From Faecalibacterium sp. CAG:74 (GTDB lineage Bacteria > Bacillota > Clostridia > Christensenellales > Aristaeellaceae): DNA of 9,864 nucleotides. The notes under the pieces were generated by a model, which worked only from the letters and a program-made list of their open reading frames with translations, searched no databases and was not told where the DNA came from. Where the stretch lies: contig FR899889.1 in the NCBI GenBank assembly GCA_000437595.1, positions 967-10,830 on the forward strand, given 5' to 3'. Below are positions 1 through 4,893 of this stretch, in pieces. Position numbers and translations under genes: made by a program. The first letter of the stretch is position 1. Every line of letters begins with the position of its first letter.

Positions 1-622
1 TGTGCCGCTCTTCCGCCAGCATTTGGCGGAATTGCTGGATGGGCGCGAAGTCCTGCTGCCAACGTTCTCTTTCAAACTCGGCAAGCGCAATCCGGGCGGC
101 ACGCCAGTTCGCCTGCGGGAAGGGCAAGTGATGGTTATCGAGGGCATCCACGGGCTGAATCCGGCGCTGTCCGAAGGGCTGCACACGGATGCCATCTACC
201 GCGTGTTCGTCAGTGCCCTGACATGCTTGAACCTTGACGACCACAACCGCATCCGCACGACGGATGTCCGTCTGCTGCGCCGCATCGTGCGCGACATGCA
301 GTTCCGCGCGACGCCGCCGAACAACACGCTTTCGATGTGGCCCAGTGTCCGCCACGGCGAAGAAACGTGGATTTTCCCCTATCAGGAGAACGCCGACCGC
401 ATGTTCAACACCGCCCTGCACTACGAGCTGCCCGTCCTGCGCCACTATGCCTACGACCTCTTGAAGGCGATTCCGCCGGAGAATGAGAACTATCTGGCTG
501 CGCGCCGGCTGATTAAGACGCTGAACTACTTCCCGGATATTGACGAGGGCGTGCTGGCGGAAATCCCCCCGCTGAGCCTGCTGCGTGAGTTCATCGGCGG
601 CTGCACGATTGAGGAAGCGTAA
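1..622 (+). CDS. Uridine kinase / phosphoribulokinase family nucleoside kinase, C-terminal part (5' end outside window)
   Basis: This is the last 206 or so residues of a P-loop nucleoside kinase of the uridine kinase/phosphoribulokinase superfamily, which phosphorylates a nucleoside such as uridine in pyrimidine salvage in the cytoplasm. The hallmark strand-loop VIEGIHGLNPAL is visible, followed by the arginine-rich lid segment IRTTDVRLLRRIVRDMQFR. The C-terminus ends PLSLLREFIGGC, a tail I associate with the long clostridial nucleoside kinases that carry an N-terminal TGS/ThrRS-like region. The P-loop and any TGS region would lie upstream of the window, so neither could be checked. A GTG codon sits at position 2, but no SD can be seen and the length would be too short, so it is not treated as the start. 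The gene ends in TAA at 620-622, and I see no convincing terminator in the following 80 bases. The family is secure; the exact substrate is not. Confidence 0.82.
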   Translation, partial: VPLFRQHLAELLDGREVLLPTFSFKLGKRNPGGTPVRLREGQVMVIEGIHGLNPALSEGLHTDAIYRVFVSALTCLNLDDHNRIRTTDVRLLRRIVRDMQFRATPPNNTLSMWPSVRHGEETWIFPYQENADRMFNTALHYELPVLRHYAYDLLKAIPPENENYLAARRLIKTLNYFPDIDEGVLAEIPPLSLLREFIGGCTIEEA

Positions 623-705
623 GTCATTTTGCTTGAAGCCTCAAAAGTGGCGATTCTCCCTGCAACGATAAAGTGTTACCGAATTGAAAAACAAGATTGC
701 TTCGC

Positions 706-734
706 TTGATGAAAGCGCAAAGCTGTGGTATAAT
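706..734 (+). promoter_or_regulatory. Sigma-A-type promoter of the DegV gene with extended -10
   Basis: The -35 is TTGATG (706-711) and the -10 is a perfect TATAAT (729-734), with exactly 17 bases between them. A TGG just before the -10 makes an extended -10 element. The expected transcript start is near 741, giving a short leader of about 23 bases before the GTG start at 764. This makes the DegV gene independent of the kinase gene upstream. Confidence 0.82.
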
Positions 735-763
735 AACGGCAGACGGAAGGAGGCTGATATTCC

Positions 764-1624
764 GTGTTCCAGATTGGAAACGAACGGGTTGCATTGGTGA
801 CGGATACGTCCTGCGATCTGTCGGATGAACAGCTCAGTCAATATGATATTCGCACCGTTGCGCTGCGTGTAGCGACCAGTCAGGGAGAGTTCCGCGACCG
901 GCTCGAAATCACGCAGGAGCAGCTTTATGATTTACTTCAGCGGGAAGTGCCGAAAACATCCCTGCCGCTGCCGGAGGATGTCAGCAACCTCTACCGCACC
1001 CTGCATGACGAGGGCGCAACGAGCATCCTGCACCTGTCCATCAGCGGCAGCCTGTCCGGAACGTTCAACATGGTTTCTCTGCTTGCGGAGGACTTTGAGG
1101 ATATGAAAATTCATGTTTTCGACTCCAAAACGCTCTCCTGCGGTCTGGGACTGCTGGTGCTGGAAGCGGCGGAATCGCTGCAAAACGGCATGTCGGTGGA
1201 GGATACCATCGCGCTGCTGGAAAAACGCCGCGAACATCAGCTGGGCGCGTTCGTCATCCGAACGCTCGAGTTCCTGCGCAAGGGCGGGCGCATCGGGCGC
1301 GTTGAGGGCGCAATCGGCTCGCTGCTGCAAATCAAGCCGGTCATCTACGTGAACGACGAGGGCGTCTACAACACGCTGTGCAAAGCGCGCGGCTTCTCCA
1401 ACGCGCTGACGGCGATGGTGGACGAGATCATCCGCCGCTATCAGGGTCACAAGGTGCGTCTGGCGGTGGTGCATGGCGCGGCATATGACGATGCCGTGAA
1501 ACTCCGCGACCGCCTGATGGAGCGGCTCGACGTGGTATCGAGCTTCATCAGCCCGGTCAGTCCCGCACTGGCGATTCACACCGGGCCGGGGCTGCTTGGC
1601 GCGATTGTACAGCTGGCGGAATAA
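764..1624 (+). CDS. DegV family protein (FakB-like fatty acid-binding protein)
   Basis: This 286-residue cytoplasmic protein belongs to the DegV family, whose members bind a single fatty acid. The FakB members present it to the kinase FakA for phosphorylation, feeding exogenous fatty acids into phospholipid synthesis. The family blocks are in order: LVTDTSCDLS (residues 11-20), KTSLP (64-68, equivalent to the TSQPS motif), SGSLSGTF (94-101), VFDSKTLSCGLGLLVLEAA (118-136), the signature RTLEFLRKGGRIGR (166-179), and the C-terminal HTGPGLLG (272-279). Length matches the usual 280-290. The GTG start is fixed by GGAAGGAGG at 745-753, ten bases upstream. The gene stands alone between its own promoter and terminator, and no FakA-like kinase is present, as is common when several DegV paralogues exist. 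The lipid ligand cannot be told from sequence. Confidence 0.94.
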   Translation: MFQIGNERVALVTDTSCDLSDEQLSQYDIRTVALRVATSQGEFRDRLEITQEQLYDLLQREVPKTSLPLPEDVSNLYRTLHDEGATSILHLSISGSLSGTFNMVSLLAEDFEDMKIHVFDSKTLSCGLGLLVLEAAESLQNGMSVEDTIALLEKRREHQLGAFVIRTLEFLRKGGRIGRVEGAIGSLLQIKPVIYVNDEGVYNTLCKARGFSNALTAMVDEIIRRYQGHKVRLAVVHGAAYDDAVKLRDRLMERLDVVSSFISPVSPALAIHTGPGLLGAIVQLAE

Positions 1625-1652
1625 AGGAAAAATGCATCAATTGCATATCTCG

Positions 1653-1704
1653 GCGGCTCTGCTGATTTTCGGAAAAAAGAAAGTCGACAGAGCCGCTTTG
1701 CTTT
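1653..1704 (+). terminator. Rho-independent terminator of the DegV gene
   Basis: GCGGCTCTG (1653-1661) pairs perfectly with CAGAGCCGC (1688-1696). After one C/A mismatch the helix continues for eight more pairs, two of them G-U (1663-1670 with 1679-1686), closing a GGAAAAAA loop. TTTGCTTT follows directly. It begins about 29 bases after the DegV stop codon. Confidence 0.9.
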
Positions 1705-2105
1705 GGAAAATTTTCACCCGCTTCGTTTTCAATGGCAAACGAAGAAGGATTCTTCATGGCACATAAAGGGGAGCACAAATACAGATTGGCAACAGCTCAC
1801 ATGGCTTTGCTATGCGAGAACGGGCAAGGGAAAAAACTTGCGTGTGCAGCGGCGCAAGCGTTCCTTCCTGCCGTTCGCGTCTGTGCGCTATAATACGTCT
1901 GCACCCCACGGCGGAAGGAATGGAAATTCCGATGGGCGGGCGACAGAAGTGCGGAAACCCGAAGAAAAAGTCTGCTTTTTGATGCGCTGATTCCACCTGT
2001 AATTCACCCGGCATGTAATATCCCCTTGCAATACACGATTGCCTATGTAGTGTTTTTGTAAATTCCAACTTCTTTTGTGTTTTCTCTGTATTTTTGCGCG
2101 AAATA
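1705..2105 (+). other. Gene-free, hairpin-rich intergenic region (possible structured RNA)
   Basis: No reading frame here has an SD, a recognisable domain or neighbour-like codon use. The DNA can instead form a series of helices: CTTCGTTT/AAACGAAG (1721-1728 with 1737-1744); an overlapping and therefore alternative GAAGAA/TTCTTC (1741-1746 with 1750-1755); CATGG/CTATG (1800-1804 with 1810-1814, one G-U); CTTGCG/CGCAAG (1837-1842 with 1853-1858); and TTCCTTCC plus GCCG pairing with CGGC plus GGAAGGAA (1861-1873 with 1909-1920, one bulged T) around an inner GTGC/GCAC. A TATAAT at 1889-1894 lies inside that last loop but has no good -35. From about 1990 to 2105 the DNA is plain and AT-rich. I recognise no known RNA class, and the absence of a clear promoter keeps confidence low. 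Confidence 0.3.
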
Positions 2106-2112
2106 TGTCGAA
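2106..2112 (+). promoter_or_regulatory. Candidate Spo0A box (0A box)
   Basis: TGTCGAA matches the canonical 0A box bound by the Spo0A C-terminal domain. It sits in AT-rich DNA, 16 bases upstream of the -35 position and 39 bases upstream of the -10 of the promoter at 2129-2157, roughly -58 to -52 from the expected transcript start. The gene driven by that promoter itself encodes a Spo0A C-terminal domain. The only other perfect match I found is the reverse complement at 4409-4415, inside a coding region. Confidence 0.55.
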
Positions 2113-2128
2113 AAATAACACATGCTAC

Positions 2129-2157
2129 TTTTCTTTTCCTGCAAAATGTGCTAAAAT
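2129..2157 (+). promoter_or_regulatory. Promoter of the Spo0A-domain gene: extended -10, weak -35
   Basis: The -10 is TAAAAT (2152-2157) preceded by TGC, an extended -10. Seventeen bases upstream the -35 position reads TTTTCT, a poor match to TTGACA, as is usual for promoters needing an activator. The expected transcript start near 2164 leaves a leader of about 143 bases before the GTG at 2307. Confidence 0.6.
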
Positions 2158-2170
2158 AGGCATACGAGAA

Positions 2171-2270
2171 CTTCCAGTGGTGCAGTTTAGGCGTCAGGAT
2201 ACAGCGCTGGAAGGCCGTTTTTCAATCATGGTATGCGTGAAGGGTATCGTGTATTGATTACAATACCATT
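2171..2270 (+). promoter_or_regulatory. Structured leader with alternative helices upstream of the Spo0A-domain gene
   Basis: A first hairpin pairs CTTCCAGTG (2171-2179) with CGCTGGAAG (2205-2213), one G-U, and is followed by GCCG and TTTTT. Further down, the segment CAATACCAT (2261-2269) has competing partners: ATGGTAT (2229-2235) pairs perfectly with ATACCAT (2263-2269), and GTATTG (2251-2256) pairs perfectly with CAATAC (2261-2266). The first of these is followed by a TTTT-containing stretch. Such exclusive pairs are typical of attenuators and riboswitches, but I recognise no known aptamer. Confidence 0.35.
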
Positions 2271-2306
2271 TTCTGACACTGACGCTTTGCTAAGGAGGTT
2301 TTTCCT

Positions 2307-2900
2307 GTGGATGATGCGAAATACCCTGCTTTTGATACCAAACCCTACCGAATCGTGAAGAGCCGCAGTGAGGCAAGCGTGCCTGTGAACGTCGCGCCGA
2401 CGTACTACATCGTGGCTTCTGATTTACAGGGCTTTCCCCTACAGCAGGCGATTCCGCTCGTCCAGATGTCCACCAGCGCTCAGCTTGCCCCTCGCCCGCC
2501 CGAAAATCAACTGCCGCCGCTGCCTGTGCCGAGGCCGGGTACGCCGATGCGGTGGTATATCGCCAGCCTGCTGCGGTGTCTGGGTGTTCCGGCGCGGCTG
2601 TCGGGGTTCAACTATCTGGTGGAAACGCTGCTGCTGCTGGTGAATCGCCCGTTTGAGACGCGACTGGTGACGGGCGAGGTGTACCCGGTAGTCGCGAAGC
2701 AGTGCAACACCACGCCCATCGGGGTGGATCAGGCGATTCGCACGGCGGTCAACCAGACGTGGCAGGAGCAGAACATTCCTGTGTACTGCGCGCTGATGGG
2801 GCGGAGTCCCGCGCCGCACGAGCCGCGCCCGACGAGCTGCGAGTTTCTGGCGAATGTGCTGATGTATGTGAGGATTCAGATGGCGGAGTGCCATTACTGA
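2307..2900 (+). CDS. Stand-alone Spo0A C-terminal (DNA-binding) domain protein lacking a receiver domain
   Basis: This 197-residue protein is probably a transcription regulator. Residues about 80-192 resemble the effector domain of Spo0A, the master regulator of sporulation: LGVPARLSGFNYL (92-104) matches the IGVPAHIKGYQYL region, then LVNRPFET, VYPVVAKQCNTTPIGVDQAI (125-144, equivalent to [20 protein letters not shown] in Bacillus subtilis), and RPTSCEFLA (174-182, equivalent to KPTNSEFIA). Spo0A normally has an N-terminal receiver of about 120 residues with a phospho-accepting aspartate; here residues 1-60 show no receiver features and are joined by a proline-rich linker (62-80). In the recognition-helix region SRVERAIR is replaced by IGVDQAIR, so DNA specificity may differ. 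The GTG start is fixed by AAGGAGG at 2292-2298. Tandem stops TGA TAG end the gene. It is a single-gene unit with its own promoter and terminator. The domain call is firm; the regulatory role is inferred. Confidence 0.85.
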   Translation: MDDAKYPAFDTKPYRIVKSRSEASVPVNVAPTYYIVASDLQGFPLQQAIPLVQMSTSAQLAPRPPENQLPPLPVPRPGTPMRWYIASLLRCLGVPARLSGFNYLVETLLLLVNRPFETRLVTGEVYPVVAKQCNTTPIGVDQAIRTAVNQTWQEQNIPVYCALMGRSPAPHEPRPTSCEFLANVLMYVRIQMAECHY

Positions 2901-2923
2901 TAGGGAACTGATGGCGAATAGAA

Positions 2924-2957
2924 GAAAGACTGTCTGCGCGGAGCGGGCAGTCTTTTG
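2924..2957 (+). terminator. Terminator of the Spo0A-domain gene
   Basis: AAAGACTG (2925-2932) pairs with CAGTCTTT (2948-2955), and five inner pairs (2933-2937 with 2943-2947, two of them T-G) close a GCGGA loop. The tail is TTTTGTGT, a weak U-run partly inside the stem. It starts 24 bases after the stop codon. Confidence 0.75.
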
Positions 2958-3035
2958 TGTCCTCCGCGGAAGGATTTGGGGACAAAGCGCGGCAGAGCGA
3001 CGCGAACGGCAGAAAAATTGCGCTGCTACGAGGTG

Positions 3036-3104
3036 TTCTATTCGTGTTAGCCAAAATGCAAAGTTCGCGGCGCATCTTGGCGCATTCTTATCTGGACATA
3101 GTAT
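3036..3104 (+). repeat. Dispersed repeat, copy 1
   Basis: This 69-base segment aligns without gaps to 6915-6983, with 54 of 69 bases identical by hand count. Both copies are intergenic and in the same orientation. The best conserved parts are TTAGCC near the left, CGCATCT in the middle, and CATTCTT, TCTGG and ATAGTAT at the right. In this copy AATGC (3055-3059) can pair with GCATT (3082-3086). Read on the minus strand, the copies give similar peptides (ILANTNRT here, ILANVNKT in copy 2), but this copy has a TAA in that frame, which argues against a shared protein. Confidence 0.7.
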
Positions 3105-3118
3105 AAGCGAGCAATTGC

Positions 3119-3161
3119 AAACGCCTGCTTCCTGACGATGCGTGAGGGGGCAGGCGTTTTT
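3119..3161 (+). terminator. Strong intrinsic terminator with no gene directly upstream
   Basis: AAACGCCTGCTTCCT (3119-3133) pairs over 15 positions with AGGGGGCAGGCGTTT (3145-3159), including two T-G pairs, around an 11-base loop. TTTTT spans 3157-3161. The Spo0A-domain gene already has a terminator at 2924-2957, so this one serves either read-through or a small transcript containing repeat copy 1. The 73 bases after it, up to the next promoter, show nothing I can name. Confidence 0.88.
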
Positions 3162-3233
3162 GCGTGTCGCGGGCAGAACGAAAACCGTTTTCGGAAACGC
3201 TGGATGATTTTCGTAAATTTACAAGCTGAAGCA

Positions 3234-3258
3234 CTTGACATATATCAAGCGTTACGCT
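3234..3258 (+). promoter_or_regulatory. Two adjacent palindromes overlapping the importer promoter (candidate operators)
   Basis: CTTGACAT and ATATCAAG (3234-3249) form a 16-base palindrome with one mismatched pair covering the -35. AGCGT-T-ACGCT (3248-3258) is a perfect 5-base inverted repeat in the spacer and touches the first base of the -10. Either position would let a bound protein block RNA polymerase. Neither matches the catabolite control (cre) consensus, and no regulator gene is adjacent. Confidence 0.4.
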
Positions 3259-3263
3259 ATACT
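3235..3263 (+). promoter_or_regulatory. Consensus sigma-A promoter of the ABC importer operon
   Basis: The -35 is a perfect TTGACA (3235-3240), the -10 is TATACT (3258-3263), and the spacer is 17 bases. The expected transcript start near 3270 leaves a leader of about 185 bases before the binding-protein gene. A promoter this strong in front of a sugar importer usually needs a repressor. Confidence 0.88.
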
Positions 3264-3319
3264 ACAAGTGAAATGATGCTTGCGGTCAATAAAATGCCAT
3301 TGGCGCCATCAAAGTTGTG

Positions 3320-3407
3320 CCTCTTACGAGGGGCGGATTGGGCGGCATAACGAAGGCAGCGTTTTCTTTACGACCGACATGAAGGTAACACCTCTGCCGC
3401 CCAATCC
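3320..3407 (+). promoter_or_regulatory. Structured 5' leader of the importer operon
   Basis: A small hairpin CCTC-TTAC-GAGG (3320-3331) is followed by a perfect 13-base helix, GGATTGGGCGGCA (3335-3347) with TGCCGCCCAATCC (3395-3407), enclosing 47 bases. Inside, AACG (3349-3352) can pair with CGTT (3360-3363). T-rich sequence (TCTGTTTCGTTT) follows the long helix, so it could act as an attenuator. It ends 33 bases before the AAGGAGGT of the first gene. I recognise no riboswitch class. Confidence 0.45.
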
Positions 3408-3454
3408 TCTGTTTCGTTTACTTGATAATTTGCGACACTAAAGGAGGTCTCCAC

Positions 3455-4885
3455 ATGCGCCGACTGCTGACACTCTTGCTATGCTTGACAATGTTGATTC
3501 CCGCCCTTCCTGCCACGGCGGAAGAAACTGAACAGCGCTTAGTGATTGCGATTACTTCCGAAGAAGATGCGCTGTATCTTCCGATTGAAGAAGCGTTCTT
3601 CAAGGCAAATCCGGGTGTTACCATTGAATATCGTTTATATAGTTCAAATCAGCTGAACAGCCTCTTGATGACCAATCAAGCGGATTTTGATATCATCATT
3701 TCGGGATATACCAGAATGATAGATATGGCGGAAAAGGACTATCTGCTGACGCTTGACCAGATTGGGCTGGAAGCGTACCCGGCGGAATTATTGGATATGT
3801 CTGAACTACTGATGTACAACGAAAAGCTGTTTGCATTACCAATTAGTATTGGTCAGGAAGCGTGGTTTATTCACTACGAATTAAGTGAGCAAAACAATAT
3901 TGAATATCCTGCCAAAGACGGCGCTTGGACGTGGGAGGAGTATCTTGAGTTTAGCAAGCGGTTTCCAATTTTATTTGGCAAAAACAGGGAAAAGAGCTTG
4001 TACATGATGACAGGTGCTTCTTTGCTTGATTATCCAGCTCTGCAAAATGTGCAGGTGGACATGTTCTTGAATTATCTTGCATTGTATCCAAACGAAATTA
4101 ATCGGTTCTTCACAGACTACTTTCCTACATTCCGCCAGGTGTTGAAATCGGATGCGCTGATGCCGAGGAAACTCGATGAGTCGGGAATCTTGCGTGAAAA
4201 TCGGACAAATGATGTACTGATGGTGATAACAAGTGCAGATAATCCCATTGGCATGATGCAGAGTTTCATGGCGCGCGAAGGTTACTTAGACACGCTGGCG
4301 CTGATGCATGACCCGAATTTGACATTTTCAGGTGGGCCTACGGAAGAAGAAATCGTGAATGAAATTCTGCCGTCGCTGAACAGCTGGATGCTGCTGCCCG
4401 TGCCGGTGTTCGACAAGAACGATGTGCGTTATTTGGGCTACATGACTGCTTGCGGTATCATGAAAAACGCGGAACACAAAGAACTGGCGGCGAAATTCAT
4501 CGAAGCAATGTACTCAGAAGAAGCACTGGACATGGGCGTCGTCATGGGCGAAACTGCGTTTATCGGACGCGAATGCCCCAGTCAGTTGATTCTTGACAAA
4601 TACGCATATTACCCGGTTTTCATGGATGAAAACGGCACACAGGTCTACACAGTGGAGGCGGGGCGGTCGTTTGAGTATATTCCGTTTACGTCGATGTACG
4701 CGGAGCATATGTATTACGAAGCGCAGGAGTACCGTTCGCACCTTGCCGTCACCCGCTTCCATGCGCAGCGGGATTTCTACAATGCCGTCTGGAGCTACCT
4801 GCAAGAGTGGTATCTCGGTCACATCAGCGACGCGGAGCTTCAGGAGTCCGTGACGTACCTCGTGGAGATGGCATTGGAGGAGTGA
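3455..4885 (+). CDS. ABC transporter extracellular solute-binding protein (family 1, sugar type)
   Basis: This 476-residue exported protein captures a substrate, probably an oligosaccharide or sugar derivative, and delivers it to the permeases encoded next. Residues 1-22 form a Sec signal peptide: MRR, a hydrophobic core, then an A-T-A cleavage site before EETEQ. The mature start (RLVIAITSEEDALYLPIEEAFFKANPGVTIEYR, given here in part as RLVIAITSEEDALYL) followed by ADFDIIISGYT is typical of family 1 binding proteins, as are GAWTWEEY mid-protein and the FIEAMYSEEALDMG segment late on. No lipobox cysteine is present, which is unusual for a Gram-positive binding protein. The start ATG is fixed by AAGGAGGT at 3441-3448. 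Base composition shifts inside the gene: 3841-3900 has 20 G+C of 60, 4741-4800 has 36 of 60. The stop is nine bases before the next start. Substrate unknown. Confidence 0.9.
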   Translation: MRRLLTLLLCLTMLIPALPATAEETEQRLVIAITSEEDALYLPIEEAFFKANPGVTIEYRLYSSNQLNSLLMTNQADFDIIISGYTRMIDMAEKDYLLTLDQIGLEAYPAELLDMSELLMYNEKLFALPISIGQEAWFIHYELSEQNNIEYPAKDGAWTWEEYLEFSKRFPILFGKNREKSLYMMTGASLLDYPALQNVQVDMFLNYLALYPNEINRFFTDYFPTFRQVLKSDALMPRKLDESGILRENRTNDVLMVITSADNPIGMMQSFMAREGYLDTLALMHDPNLTFSGGPTEEEIVNEILPSLNSWMLLPVPVFDKNDVRYLGYMTACGIMKNAEHKELAAKFIEAMYSEEALDMGVVMGETAFIGRECPSQLILDKYAYYPVFMDENGTQVYTVEAGRSFEYIPFTSMYAEHMYYEAQEYRSHLAVTRFHAQRDFYNAVWSYLQEWYLGHISDAELQESVTYLVEMALEE

Positions 4886-4893
4886 GGACGCGA

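Noticed and set aside
637..650. Small GCC/GGC hairpin after the kinase gene as a terminator
   Set aside because: There are only three solid pairs and no U-run.
932..1579. 215-codon open frame on the minus strand opposite the DegV gene
   Set aside because: It is a shadow of a clear family gene, with low-complexity H/R/Q-rich translation and no SD.
1889..1894. Perfect TATAAT as a promoter for an RNA downstream
   Set aside because: There is no acceptable -35 at 16-18 bases, no TGn extension, and it sits in a hairpin loop; it was not called as a promoter.
1703..1990. 95-codon plus-strand frame after the DegV terminator
   Set aside because: It has no SD and no domain, its codon use is unlike the neighbours, and the DNA is better explained by hairpins.
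2031..2056. ACAC/GTGT stem followed by T5 as a terminator
   Set aside because: A four-pair stem is too weak, and there is no upstream transcript to end.
2911..3135. 74-codon plus-strand frame sharing a VSQN..LSG peptide with a frame at 6754-6987
   Set aside because: The similarity comes from the dispersed repeat: both strands and several frames look alike, and the frame runs through a terminator with no SD.
3185..3260. Catabolite-responsive (cre) site near the importer promoter
   Set aside because: The best candidates miss several invariant positions of the cre consensus.
4409..4415. Reverse-complement Spo0A box TTCGACA
   Set aside because: It lies inside the binding-protein coding region, encoding part of FDK, with no promoter nearby.
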